DNA of 64,000 nucleotides from Treponema primitia ZAS-2 (GTDB lineage Bacteria; Spirochaetota; Spirochaetia; Treponematales; Breznakiellaceae): positions 2,914,001 through 2,978,000 of the forward strand of contig NC_015578.1 in NCBI RefSeq assembly GCF_000214375.1. Direction: 5' to 3'. Of the stretch, positions 42,149 to 49,576 are shown in pieces. The notes under the pieces were generated by a model. That model saw only the letters and a list, made by a program, of their open reading frames with translations, made no database searches and was not told the origin of the DNA. Position 1 is the first letter of the stretch. Every line of letters begins with the position of its first letter. The translations under genes were made by a program, and so were the position numbers.

Positions 42149-43771
42149 ATGAAAATGAAATTGAATCAATTACTGCCGTTCGTTGTACTGCCGGCACTAT
42201 TGTTGCTGCATTCCTGCATAGGCACGCTTGACAGTACGGATCCCAAACACCTGTTGGACCAGAGCGGCCCCCAGGCGCCAAGCTTGGCGGCCATTAGCAT
42301 TTCCAAGATGCCGACTAAGCTCCAATACGCTTTAAACGAAGCTTTTGACCGATCCGGCCTTGAGGTCACCGGCGCCTATACCGACAGCACTACACAGGCC
42401 GAAACCATAGAGGATTCCGATATTACCGGCTTTGATTCTACCAGCCCGGGAACTAAAACCATTACGGTTACTAAAGGCGGAAAAACCGCCACCTTTACGC
42501 TTATCGTCAGCCCCCAGGCGGCGGATCCTGTTCTGGTGGCTATTACCATTTCTACACTCCCGGCAAAGTTGCAGTACAACATTGGTGAGCTTTTTGTCTG
42601 GACCGGCCTTACCGTAACCGGGACCTACAGCGACGGCAGAACCCAGGCCGAGACCATAGAAGATTCCGATATTACCGGCTTTGATTCTACCAGCCCGGGG
42701 ACTAAAACCATTACGGTTACTAAGGGCGAAAAAACCGCCACCTTTGCCGTTATCGTCAGCCCTCAGGCGGCAAATCCTGTTCTGGCGGCTATTACCATTT
42801 CTACACTCCCGGCAAAGCTGCAGTACAACATTGGTGAATCTTTTGCCCGGACCGGCCTTACCGTAAGCGGGATCTATACCAACGGCAGCACCCTGGCCGA
42901 AACCATAGAGGATGCCGATATTACCGGCTTTGATTCTACCAGCCCGGGGACTAAAACCATTACGGTTACTAAGGGCGAAAAAACCGCCACCTTTGCAGTT
43001 ATTGTCAGCCCCCAGGCGGGATCTCCCGTCCTGGCAGCTATTACCATTTCCAAACTCCCGGCAAAGCTGCAGTACAACATTGGCGAAGCTTTTGTCCGGA
43101 CCGGCCTTACCGTTATCGGTACCTATACCGACGGCAGGACACAAACCGAAACCATAGAGGATGCCGATATTACCGGCTTTGATTCCACAAGCGCCGGAAC
43201 AAAAATGATTACCATTACTAAAGGCGGAAAAACTGCTATCTTCGCGGTTACCATTAACACGCCTATACCGGCAGCAACTTTGGCGGCTATTACCATTTCC
43301 TCCCTGCCTAGGATATTACGGTACAATATTGGCGATCCTTTTAACCCAGACGGCCTTATCGTTACCGGTACCTATACCGGTGGCATCACAAAGACCGAAG
43401 CCATAAACAGCTTGAATATTACCGGCTTCGATTCCACAAGCCCCGGAACAAAACCGATTACCATTACTAAAGGCGGAAAAACCGCCGTGTTTGCAGTTAT
43501 CGTGAACCCCAATACCGGGTCCGGAGGTATCACCCTGATACCCCCGCCTGCAACAACAGAAATAAGCATCACTAAATTTTCGGCAGACCAACTGGAAGCA
43601 TCCTTTGGTTTTAACAACTATCAATGGTTTGTGGATGGCCATGCTGCCGCCTTAGTCGACCTTAGCAGTGGTGACAGAACCCTTACCTTAAGCCCGGGGA
43701 AACATCAAGTATGGATAACAGCCTATAAACAGGGCGTACCCTATTCAGCGGCAATTACCATTGAACTATAG
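42149..43771 (+). CDS. Surface lipoprotein with five Big_3-type Ig-like repeats (cassette 1, gene A)
   Basis: The 540-residue protein has a lipobox LLLLHSC (Cys ~23). Five repeats of 83 residues follow at an exact 249-bp DNA period: each contains KLQYNIGE.F..TGL.V.GTY.DG and DITGFDSTSPGTK.ITVTKG..TA.FAVIV, the pattern of bacterial Ig-like group 3 domains. The last ~85 residues form a separate domain (YQWFVDG ... KHQVWITAYKQGVPYSAAITIEL), shared with the lipoprotein at 47721. Repeats 1-3 are almost identical in DNA, so copy number may change by recombination. It is likely exported to the cell surface for adhesion or binding. Confidence 0.85.
   Translation: MKMKLNQLLPFVVLPALLLLHSCIGTLDSTDPKHLLDQSGPQAPSLAAISISKMPTKLQYALNEAFDRSGLEVTGAYTDSTTQAETIEDSDITGFDSTSPGTKTITVTKGGKTATFTLIVSPQAADPVLVAITISTLPAKLQYNIGELFVWTGLTVTGTYSDGRTQAETIEDSDITGFDSTSPGTKTITVTKGEKTATFAVIVSPQAANPVLAAITISTLPAKLQYNIGESFARTGLTVSGIYTNGSTLAETIEDADITGFDSTSPGTKTITVTKGEKTATFAVIVSPQAGSPVLAAITISKLPAKLQYNIGEAFVRTGLTVIGTYTDGRTQTETIEDADITGFDSTSAGTKMITITKGGKTAIFAVTINTPIPAATLAAITISSLPRILRYNIGDPFNPDGLIVTGTYTGGITKTEAINSLNITGFDSTSPGTKPITITKGGKTAVFAVIVNPNTGSGGITLIPPPATTEISITKFSADQLEASFGFNNYQWFVDGHAAALVDLSSGDRTLTLSPGKHQVWITAYKQGVPYSAAITIEL
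42290..43507 (+). repeat. Five 249-bp direct repeats coding Ig-like units
   Basis: The word GATATTACCGGCTTTGATTC recurs at 42419, 42668, 42917 and 43166, and as AATATTACCGGCTTCG at 43415, each 249 bp apart. The first three copies are nearly identical over long stretches. The fifth is most diverged. Confidence 0.95.
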
Positions 43772-43780
43772 GAGAAAAAA

Positions 43781-46700
43781 ATGAAACCGAATACAGCGCA
43801 CCCAACAGGATTATTCCTTATCACAGTCTTTTTTATAAGCACTCTCTACATGGGCTGTAACAACCCCATACAGGGAACATACAACAGCCCCGGGCCTGAC
43901 AAGGGGATAGTGCTGGTAAACATCGGCGCTAACCAGCGCACCTTAATGCCCATTGCCCTGGAGACTTACAAATTTATCTTTGTGTCTGCGGGGAAGGCGG
44001 ATGTTATTGCGTATGCCAATGGCACGTCCCTGCAGATTGAACTGGAGACCGGCGCCTGGGACCTTACGGTAGTTGGGCTGGCGGAAGGGGCACCTGACGA
44101 GGAAGAACCATTGCTCCGGGGTGAAAAAACTCGTATTAATGTAACTGCGGGCGGTATAAGCGCTGTAACAATAAACCTAACGCCCCAGATCCTTGAAGGA
44201 GAGGGGACTTTACAGTATACAATTAGTTTTCCGGATACCGTAACTGAGGCATCACTGAAACTTTCCCCACTGACAAACAAGGCTAGTGATCCACCTATTG
44301 ATCCGATTAATTTATTATCCGGCGCCAATTCTTCCGAGGGTTTTTATACAATAGAAGGAACCCAGGATTTTGCCACAGGGTATTACTATCTAACCATTGA
44401 CCTCTATGACGGCGCTATCGGGGCCTCAGGCTGGACCACAAAAACTGAGGTGGTACATATTTACAAGGACCGGAAAACAAGCACTGGGGATGAGTATAAT
44501 TTTACCGGGGATGATTTTACCTCAACCGAAGCCGCTAGCGTGAATGACGACAGAAGTCTTAAAGATGTGTTAAATTACATTAGGGCAGCCGGTGGTACGG
44601 ATTTTACGATAATTATGAAGAAGGACGAATCGGGATTTGAACCTTACGACCTGGATTATTCTTTTGCAGGTACAAGTAAGCGTATAACCATACGGGGGAA
44701 CGGGAATACCATAACCCTTGCGGATGAGCCCCATGATGGTGCAATCTTTTCCTTAAGTACTCCCAACATTACACTGATTTTAAAAAATATTATCCTTGAA
44801 GGCCGGGGGACAGAAAAAGATAATAACCAGGCCCTCATTTACATTTCCAACGGTAATCTTATTGTGGAAAATGGAATTATTACGGGTAATAAAAACTGCG
44901 GCGGGAGTGGCGGCGGCGTACGTGTAGGCGGCGGAACCTTTCTTCTGCGGGGCGGGCAAATCAGCGGCAATACAGCCTCCACCGTTTCAGGCCCTTCCTG
45001 TGGCGGCGGGGTGTATGTAGATAGCAGCGGCAGTTTCATCATGCAAGGTGGGCAAATCAGCGGCAATACAGCCTCCGCCAATACAGGTCTTTCCTATGGT
45101 GGTGGGCTGTATGTAGCTAGCAGCAATGGTTTCATCCTGCGGGGTGGGCAAATCAGCGACAACACAACCTCCGCCGTTTCAGGCCCTTCCTCTGGCGGCG
45201 GGGTATATGTAGCCAACGGCAACTTCTCCATGCAGGGCGGACAAATCAATGGTAACAAAGTCTCCTCCGATTTAGCTGATTCTCACGGTGGCGGGGTATA
45301 TGTAGCCAACGGATCCTTTGTCATAGTCAATGGCATAATCAGTGAAAACGAAATCGTCAGTTCAAGTACTACTTCTTCCGGCGGCGGAGTGCATGTAGGT
45401 AGCGCTTTCTCCATGCAGGGCGGACAAATCAGCGACAACATAATCTCCGCCGATACAAATACCTTCGGTGGCGGAGTATTCGTAGGCAACGGATCCTTTG
45501 CCATAGTCGATGGCATAATCAGTGGCAACACAGCCTCCGCCAATACAGGTTCTTCCGACGGCGGCGGGGTGTATGTAGCCAACGGTAATTTCAATATGCC
45601 GGGTGGACAAATCAATAAAAACGAAGCCTCCTCCACTTCAGGTCAGTCCCGCGGCGGTGGGGTATTTGTAGATAGCTCCGGTGAGTTCACTATGCGGGGC
45701 GGAGAGATCAGTGGCAACGAAGCCTCCTCCAATTCAAATACTTCCGACGGCGGGGGGGTGTATGTACAAGGCGGCATTTTTATCATACAGGGCGGAGAGA
45801 TCAATACCAACAAAGCCTCCTCCACCGCCAGTCCAGCCTTCGGCGGTGGGGTATATGTAGGTAGCGGTGAGTTCACCATGCGAGGCGGACAGATCAATGG
45901 AAACACAGCTTCCAGTTCAGGAAGTACTTCCCACGGTGGTGGAGTATATTTAGAAAGCGGTGATTTCACTATACATAGTGGAAAGATCAATACTAACAAT
46001 GCCTTGGCATATTCAAGTTCTTCCTCCGGCGGCGGGGTGCATGTAGGTTTCACCGGTGATTTCACCATGCTGAACGGGGAAATCAGCGGCAACCAAGCCT
46101 TGGCCGATTCAGGCCCCCTCGGCGGAGGGGTATTCGTAAACGGCGGAGCCTTTCGTATGGAAGATGGAATAATCAGCGGCAATACAGTCTCCGCCAATTC
46201 AAATTCCTCCGGTGGCGGAGTATATGCAAATTCTTTCGCGGAAAGTATTACTATGCAGGGTGGGGAAATCAGCGACAATACAGTTCGCGCAAATTCAGGT
46301 TATTCCAACGGTGGCGGAATATTTGTAATATCTTCCTCTGATTTCACCATGCTGGGCGGACAAATCAATGGCAACACAGCCTCCGCTGATTCAGGCAATT
46401 CCTATGGCGGCGGGGTGTATACAAATTCTAACACACCCTTCAACATGGTGTATGGAATAATCAACGGTAACACAGCATCCTTCGGCGGCGGGGTGCATCT
46501 AGACTACAACAGCACTTTCGCCATGCAAAATGGAGTAATCAGCGGCAACAGTGCGTCCCATCGCGGCGGCGGGGTGTCTTCATTATCCGGAACTTTCACT
46601 ATGCAGGACGGGCAAATTAAAAGCAACACGGCGCCCATCGGTAGCGGAGTGTATGTTTCGGCCTACGCAACCTTCATCATGAAAGATGCGCGGATCGATT

Positions 46701-46996
46701 TTTCTAATGCAGTTTGTTTAGATTTCGACAGTGCAATTCCTGCCTACTTCTCAAGTATTACTACAAGGGACTTCACCGACATCGATCCTATTGCCGTGAT
46801 TGATCTTGCTGTGTATCCCGAGGCTGATTATCATTATTGGGAAAATAAAGAAATACTGAAACAAGTCCCAGGATACGGAGAGATTCCAAATGACCGGTTC
46901 ATCCTGGGAAATTTTGTTTCAGCATACCCCGATTACACTAAGACACCCATTGTAGAATACAAAATACATACCGATGGAACACTGGTAACGGAATAG
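43781..46996 (+). CDS. Giant lipoprotein with ~20 GGGVYV beta-helix repeats (cassette 1, gene B)
   Basis: The 1071-residue protein has a lipobox-like LYMGC (Cys ~27). Residues ~40-245 form an N-terminal module (RTLMPIALETYKFIF, AWDLTVVGLAE, GYYYLTIDLYDG, TEVVHIYKD) shared with the protein at 49577. Residues ~300-400 lead into about 20 units of ~31-34 residues with consensus GGGVYV..G.FTM.GGQISGNTAS, as in polymorphic outer-membrane/right-handed beta-helix proteins. Units 1-19 have GGG, the last GSG. The C-terminal ~100 residues are not repetitive. It has no obvious autotransporter barrel, so lipid anchoring is the likely attachment. GGAG precedes the ATG. Confidence 0.85.
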   Translation: MKPNTAHPTGLFLITVFFISTLYMGCNNPIQGTYNSPGPDKGIVLVNIGANQRTLMPIALETYKFIFVSAGKADVIAYANGTSLQIELETGAWDLTVVGLAEGAPDEEEPLLRGEKTRINVTAGGISAVTINLTPQILEGEGTLQYTISFPDTVTEASLKLSPLTNKASDPPIDPINLLSGANSSEGFYTIEGTQDFATGYYYLTIDLYDGAIGASGWTTKTEVVHIYKDRKTSTGDEYNFTGDDFTSTEAASVNDDRSLKDVLNYIRAAGGTDFTIIMKKDESGFEPYDLDYSFAGTSKRITIRGNGNTITLADEPHDGAIFSLSTPNITLILKNIILEGRGTEKDNNQALIYISNGNLIVENGIITGNKNCGGSGGGVRVGGGTFLLRGGQISGNTASTVSGPSCGGGVYVDSSGSFIMQGGQISGNTASANTGLSYGGGLYVASSNGFILRGGQISDNTTSAVSGPSSGGGVYVANGNFSMQGGQINGNKVSSDLADSHGGGVYVANGSFVIVNGIISENEIVSSSTTSSGGGVHVGSAFSMQGGQISDNIISADTNTFGGGVFVGNGSFAIVDGIISGNTASANTGSSDGGGVYVANGNFNMPGGQINKNEASSTSGQSRGGGVFVDSSGEFTMRGGEISGNEASSNSNTSDGGGVYVQGGIFIIQGGEINTNKASSTASPAFGGGVYVGSGEFTMRGGQINGNTASSSGSTSHGGGVYLESGDFTIHSGKINTNNALAYSSSSSGGGVHVGFTGDFTMLNGEISGNQALADSGPLGGGVFVNGGAFRMEDGIISGNTVSANSNSSGGGVYANSFAESITMQGGEISDNTVRANSGYSNGGGIFVISSSDFTMLGGQINGNTASADSGNSYGGGVYTNSNTPFNMVYGIINGNTASFGGGVHLDYNSTFAMQNGVISGNSASHRGGGVSSLSGTFTMQDGQIKSNTAPIGSGVYVSAYATFIMKDARIDFSNAVCLDFDSAIPAYFSSITTRDFTDIDPIAVIDLAVYPEADYHYWENKEILKQVPGYGEIPNDRFILGNFVSAYPDYTKTPIVEYKIHTDGTLVTE
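44900..46700 (+). repeat. ~20 tandem 93-105-bp coding repeats (GGGVYV beta-helix units)
   Basis: Units contain GGCGGCGGGGT(A/G)TATGTA and CAAATCAGCGGCAATACAGCCTCC-like words at ~100-bp intervals, with many third-position differences. They are protein repeats and not a CRISPR array, because they continue one open frame of 1071 codons. Confidence 0.9.
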
Positions 46997-47006
46997 TAAA
47001 ATTAAC

Positions 47007-47067
47007 ACCCCCGCTGCTTGCATGCGGCGGGGCTGGTTAAAAAAAGGTGACTGTCACCACTTTTTCG
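47007..47067 (+). terminator. Two hairpins after cassette 1
   Basis: CCCCGCTGC with GCGGCGGGG (47011-47034) is followed by GGTGACTGTCACC (47047-47059) and ACTTTTTC. The second, with its T-run, is terminator-like. The nadE-derived fragment begins directly after it at 47068. Confidence 0.6.
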
Positions 47068-47274
47068 GTGCTGGACGAGATCCTCAAGCTCTACCTATTC
47101 CAGAACCTCTCCAAGGACGAGATCGTCAAGCGGGCTGGGATGAGGAACTTGGCCAAGGCGGAATTCAAGCGCCGCCAGGCCCCGCCGGTGCTCAAGGTAA
47201 GCCCCCGGGCCTTCGGCATGGGCCGGCGTATGCCCATAGCGCGGCGGGTGTACGAGATTGGGGAGGGGAATTAG
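47068..47274 (+). pseudogene. nadE: Duplicated, internally deleted 3' end of nadE
   Basis: The sequence from GTGCTGGACGAGATCC to GAGATTGGGGAGGGGAA matches 40431-40659 nearly base for base. Differences include loss of one G in the AAGCGGGGCTGGG region and an in-frame-restoring loss of ~23 nt, so VKRGWDEELAGRIIGAVAKAEF becomes VKRAGMRNLAKAEF. No start codon with a ribosome-binding site or upstream nadE sequence is present. It is a remnant of a segmental duplication marking the start of cassette 2. Confidence 0.92.
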
Positions 47275-47554
47275 GGGGAAGATGAATAACCACTAAGGAT
47301 ACAAGAGGGGGGAAAGTAACAAGCGCACCGTTCTCAATTTCATTCGCATATTGTCGCAAAATGTGAATGATCGGAATGGCAGTCAATTTAGGGTTAATAT
47401 CAGCAGCGGTAAATCTTCCCCAAAATATTTTACCTTTTTTCATAAAATTCTACCCGTTTTTCCCTTCTCTGTGGTATACTCCTACACAAGCTGTTATCCA
47501 ACGGCTGGCAGGGGAACAAGCAGGACAATGATAGATTTGTGTAATTCCTTGTAT

Positions 47555-47582
47555 TATAATGAATTAGCACCCCCCCCCCCCC
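47555..47582 (+). promoter_or_regulatory. Poly-C promoter of surface cassette 2 (C13)
   Basis: TATAAT (47555-47560) is followed by GAATTAGCA and 13 C (47570-47582). The preceding TTGTGTAATTCCTTGTAT aligns with TTGTATAATTCTTTGTAC at cassette 1. The tract begins 9 nt after the -10, i.e. in the first transcribed bases. A convincing -35 is missing. Confidence 0.7.
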
Positions 47583-47637
47583 ATTTATGGGCGTGTAAAT
47601 ACTTCTTTCTTAGACAGTTTATATCATCATTTAACGG

Positions 47638-47660
47638 TACCTGGAAACAGGTATTTTTTT
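47638..47660 (+). terminator. Attenuator-like terminator in the cassette 2 leader
   Basis: TACCTG, GAAA loop, CAGGTA, then seven T (47654-47660). It lies between the poly-C promoter and the start of the lipoprotein gene at 47721, so it could stop transcripts before the gene unless relieved. Confidence 0.75.
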
Positions 47661-47720
47661 GTCTCTTTTATCCCAGATGCCGGATCGAATATTCCGGATT
47701 AACTATATAAGGAGAAACGA

Positions 47721-49562
47721 ATGAAGAAAAAGAGAATTTTGGAAGCGAAAAACGCCTTTTTGCCGGCCCTTGGGTTGTTGGTATTAGGCGGCCTTCTGGT
47801 TCTGGCCGGGTGTGATTCCTCAACGAATCCTACCCCAACCCCACTAATCGGCTTCTATACGGTCACCGTAGTGCAATCCACCGGTGGAACCATTTCGGCA
47901 AGCCCCAATACCGCCGTGGCGGCGGGAACCACCGTTACCGTCACGGTGACCCCTGATACAGAGTATGTGTTTACCGAGGGAAGTCTGGCATACAATGGCA
48001 TACCAATAGCTGCCGGGGTCTACACGTTTCCCATGCCCGCAGCAAATGTAACGGTTACCGGGTCATTCACCCACACTTATACGATCACTCCAAGCGCCGG
48101 CATTCAACACGGAAGTATTTCGGCGGATTCCCCTGCGAAAGTGGGAGATACCGTTACCATCACGGTGACCCCTGATCCGGGGTATGTGTTGGGAACCCTG
48201 ACATACAACGACGGGACAGACCATACCATCACCGGGACTTCCTTTACCATGCCCGCAGCCAATGTGACCATCACCGGGACATTCATCTCTGATGGAACAC
48301 CCCTGTTTGCAGTTACCATAGCCTCCGGCATTACCAATGGAACCATTACGGCAAGCCACTCAACCGGCGTAGCAGCGACAACCACCGTTACCGTCACCGC
48401 TGCCCCTGCTACTGGGTATGAGTTGACAAGCCTGGTATACAACGATGGGACAGACCATGCCATCACCGGAACTTCCTTTACCATGCCCGCAGCCAATGTG
48501 ACAATTACCGGGACATTCAGCTTAAGTAGCGAGACCAACCACTCAGTCACCGTAGCTTCCGGCATTACCAATGGAACCATTTCGGCAAGCCCCTTCCAAG
48601 ATGTGGCAGCAGGAACCACTGTTACCGTCACCGTTACCCCTGCTACTAAGTATGAGTTGACGCCGGGATCCCTGAAATACAACGACGGGACAGACCATAC
48701 CATCACCGGTAATTCCTTTACCATGCCCGCAGCCAATGTGACAATCACCGGGGCATTCCGCTTAATTAGCGGGACCAACACCTATTCAGTCATCCTGCTC
48801 CAAGTCACCGGCGGAACCATTTCGGCAAGCCCCAATACCGCCGTGACAGAAGGTACATCTGTTACCGTTACTGCGAACCCTTATTCGGGATATGAGTTGA
48901 AATCGGGAACCCTGAAATACAACAATGGGACGACAGCCACTCTCATCACCGATAATTCCTTTACCATGCCCGCAGCCGATGTGACGATTACCGGGGAATT
49001 CAGCTTAATTCCCATACCCGTCCAATCAATAAGCCTCCCTGCAAACATTGAGCTTATCCCCACCGGTACATTGCAGCTAAACGCTATCGTATCCCCGGAT
49101 ACCGCCACCAACAAAACCCTTACCTGGACATCCAGTGACAGCAGCAAAGCTACGGTTACCACCAACGGGTTGGTGAAAGGCGTAAGCGTAGGTACAGCAA
49201 TAATCACCGCCACAGCCGCAGACGGCAGCGGAAAAAAGGCTGAGTGCACAGTAACGGTTAAAGACGGCAAGCAGTTGTCCTTTACCTTTGAAGGGTTTAA
49301 TAACCAAACCATTGATCTCACCAAAAGTACAAATAACGATATTTCCCTAAGCAATACCAGCCAAAGTCCGCTCCAAATAACCTTAGTGGGGGACTGGAAT
49401 TCTATAGGCTGGTACGTGGATGGGGAGCAGCGCGGGTCTGGCAGCAGCTCTTTTGTTTTCGATCTTTACAACTCTGCCGTCGGAGAGCATACGGTTACCG
49501 TGGTTGTGTATAAGGGCATTGTTCCGTATTCAAAGGAACTGAAATTCCGGGTAGTTAAATAA
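47721..49562 (+). CDS. Surface lipoprotein with five InlB-B-type repeats and a Big_2 domain (cassette 2, gene A)
   Basis: The 613-residue protein has a lipobox LLVLAGC (Cys ~31). Five repeats of ~70-78 residues follow (T.GTISASP...AGTTVTVTVTP..GYEL..L.YNDGT, ending SFTMPAANVTITGTF), the divergent InlB B-repeat pattern. After them comes one Big_2-type Ig-like domain (SISLPANIELIPTGTLQLNAIVSP ... ATVTTNGLVKGVSVGTAIITATA). The final ~90 residues (IGWYVDG ... GEHTVTVVVYKGIVPYSKELKF) match the C-terminal domain of the protein at 42149. So the body differs but the end is the same. AAGGAG precedes the ATG. Confidence 0.87.
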   Translation: MKKKRILEAKNAFLPALGLLVLGGLLVLAGCDSSTNPTPTPLIGFYTVTVVQSTGGTISASPNTAVAAGTTVTVTVTPDTEYVFTEGSLAYNGIPIAAGVYTFPMPAANVTVTGSFTHTYTITPSAGIQHGSISADSPAKVGDTVTITVTPDPGYVLGTLTYNDGTDHTITGTSFTMPAANVTITGTFISDGTPLFAVTIASGITNGTITASHSTGVAATTTVTVTAAPATGYELTSLVYNDGTDHAITGTSFTMPAANVTITGTFSLSSETNHSVTVASGITNGTISASPFQDVAAGTTVTVTVTPATKYELTPGSLKYNDGTDHTITGNSFTMPAANVTITGAFRLISGTNTYSVILLQVTGGTISASPNTAVTEGTSVTVTANPYSGYELKSGTLKYNNGTTATLITDNSFTMPAADVTITGEFSLIPIPVQSISLPANIELIPTGTLQLNAIVSPDTATNKTLTWTSSDSSKATVTTNGLVKGVSVGTAIITATAADGSGKKAECTVTVKDGKQLSFTFEGFNNQTIDLTKSTNNDISLSNTSQSPLQITLVGDWNSIGWYVDGEQRGSGSSSFVFDLYNSAVGEHTVTVVVYKGIVPYSKELKFRVVK

Positions 49563-49576
49563 GGAGGAATGGAAAC

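Larger units (their letters stand above)
47275..47720. other. Non-coding region carrying the cassette 2 promoter and leader
   Basis: A 446-bp stretch with no supported gene. It contains CTGTGGTATACTC (47471-47483), the poly-C promoter (47555-47582), an intrinsic terminator (47638-47660) and the ribosome-binding site of the next gene. The part corresponding to the OMP gene of cassette 1 is absent. Confidence 0.75.

Noticed and set aside
42332-43144. 270-residue minus-strand frame with repeats in the surface lipoprotein
   Set aside because: It mirrors the 249-bp repeats of the plus-strand gene and has no start signals.
44900-46700. CRISPR-like regularly spaced repeats
   Set aside because: The ~100-bp repetition is one continuous 1071-codon frame with protein-level consensus GGGVYV; repeats are not short palindromes separated by unique spacers.
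47047-47274. 75-residue protein from the nadE fragment
   Set aside because: No ribosome-binding site. It overlaps a terminator-like hairpin and lacks any domain of its own; treated as a pseudogene remnant.
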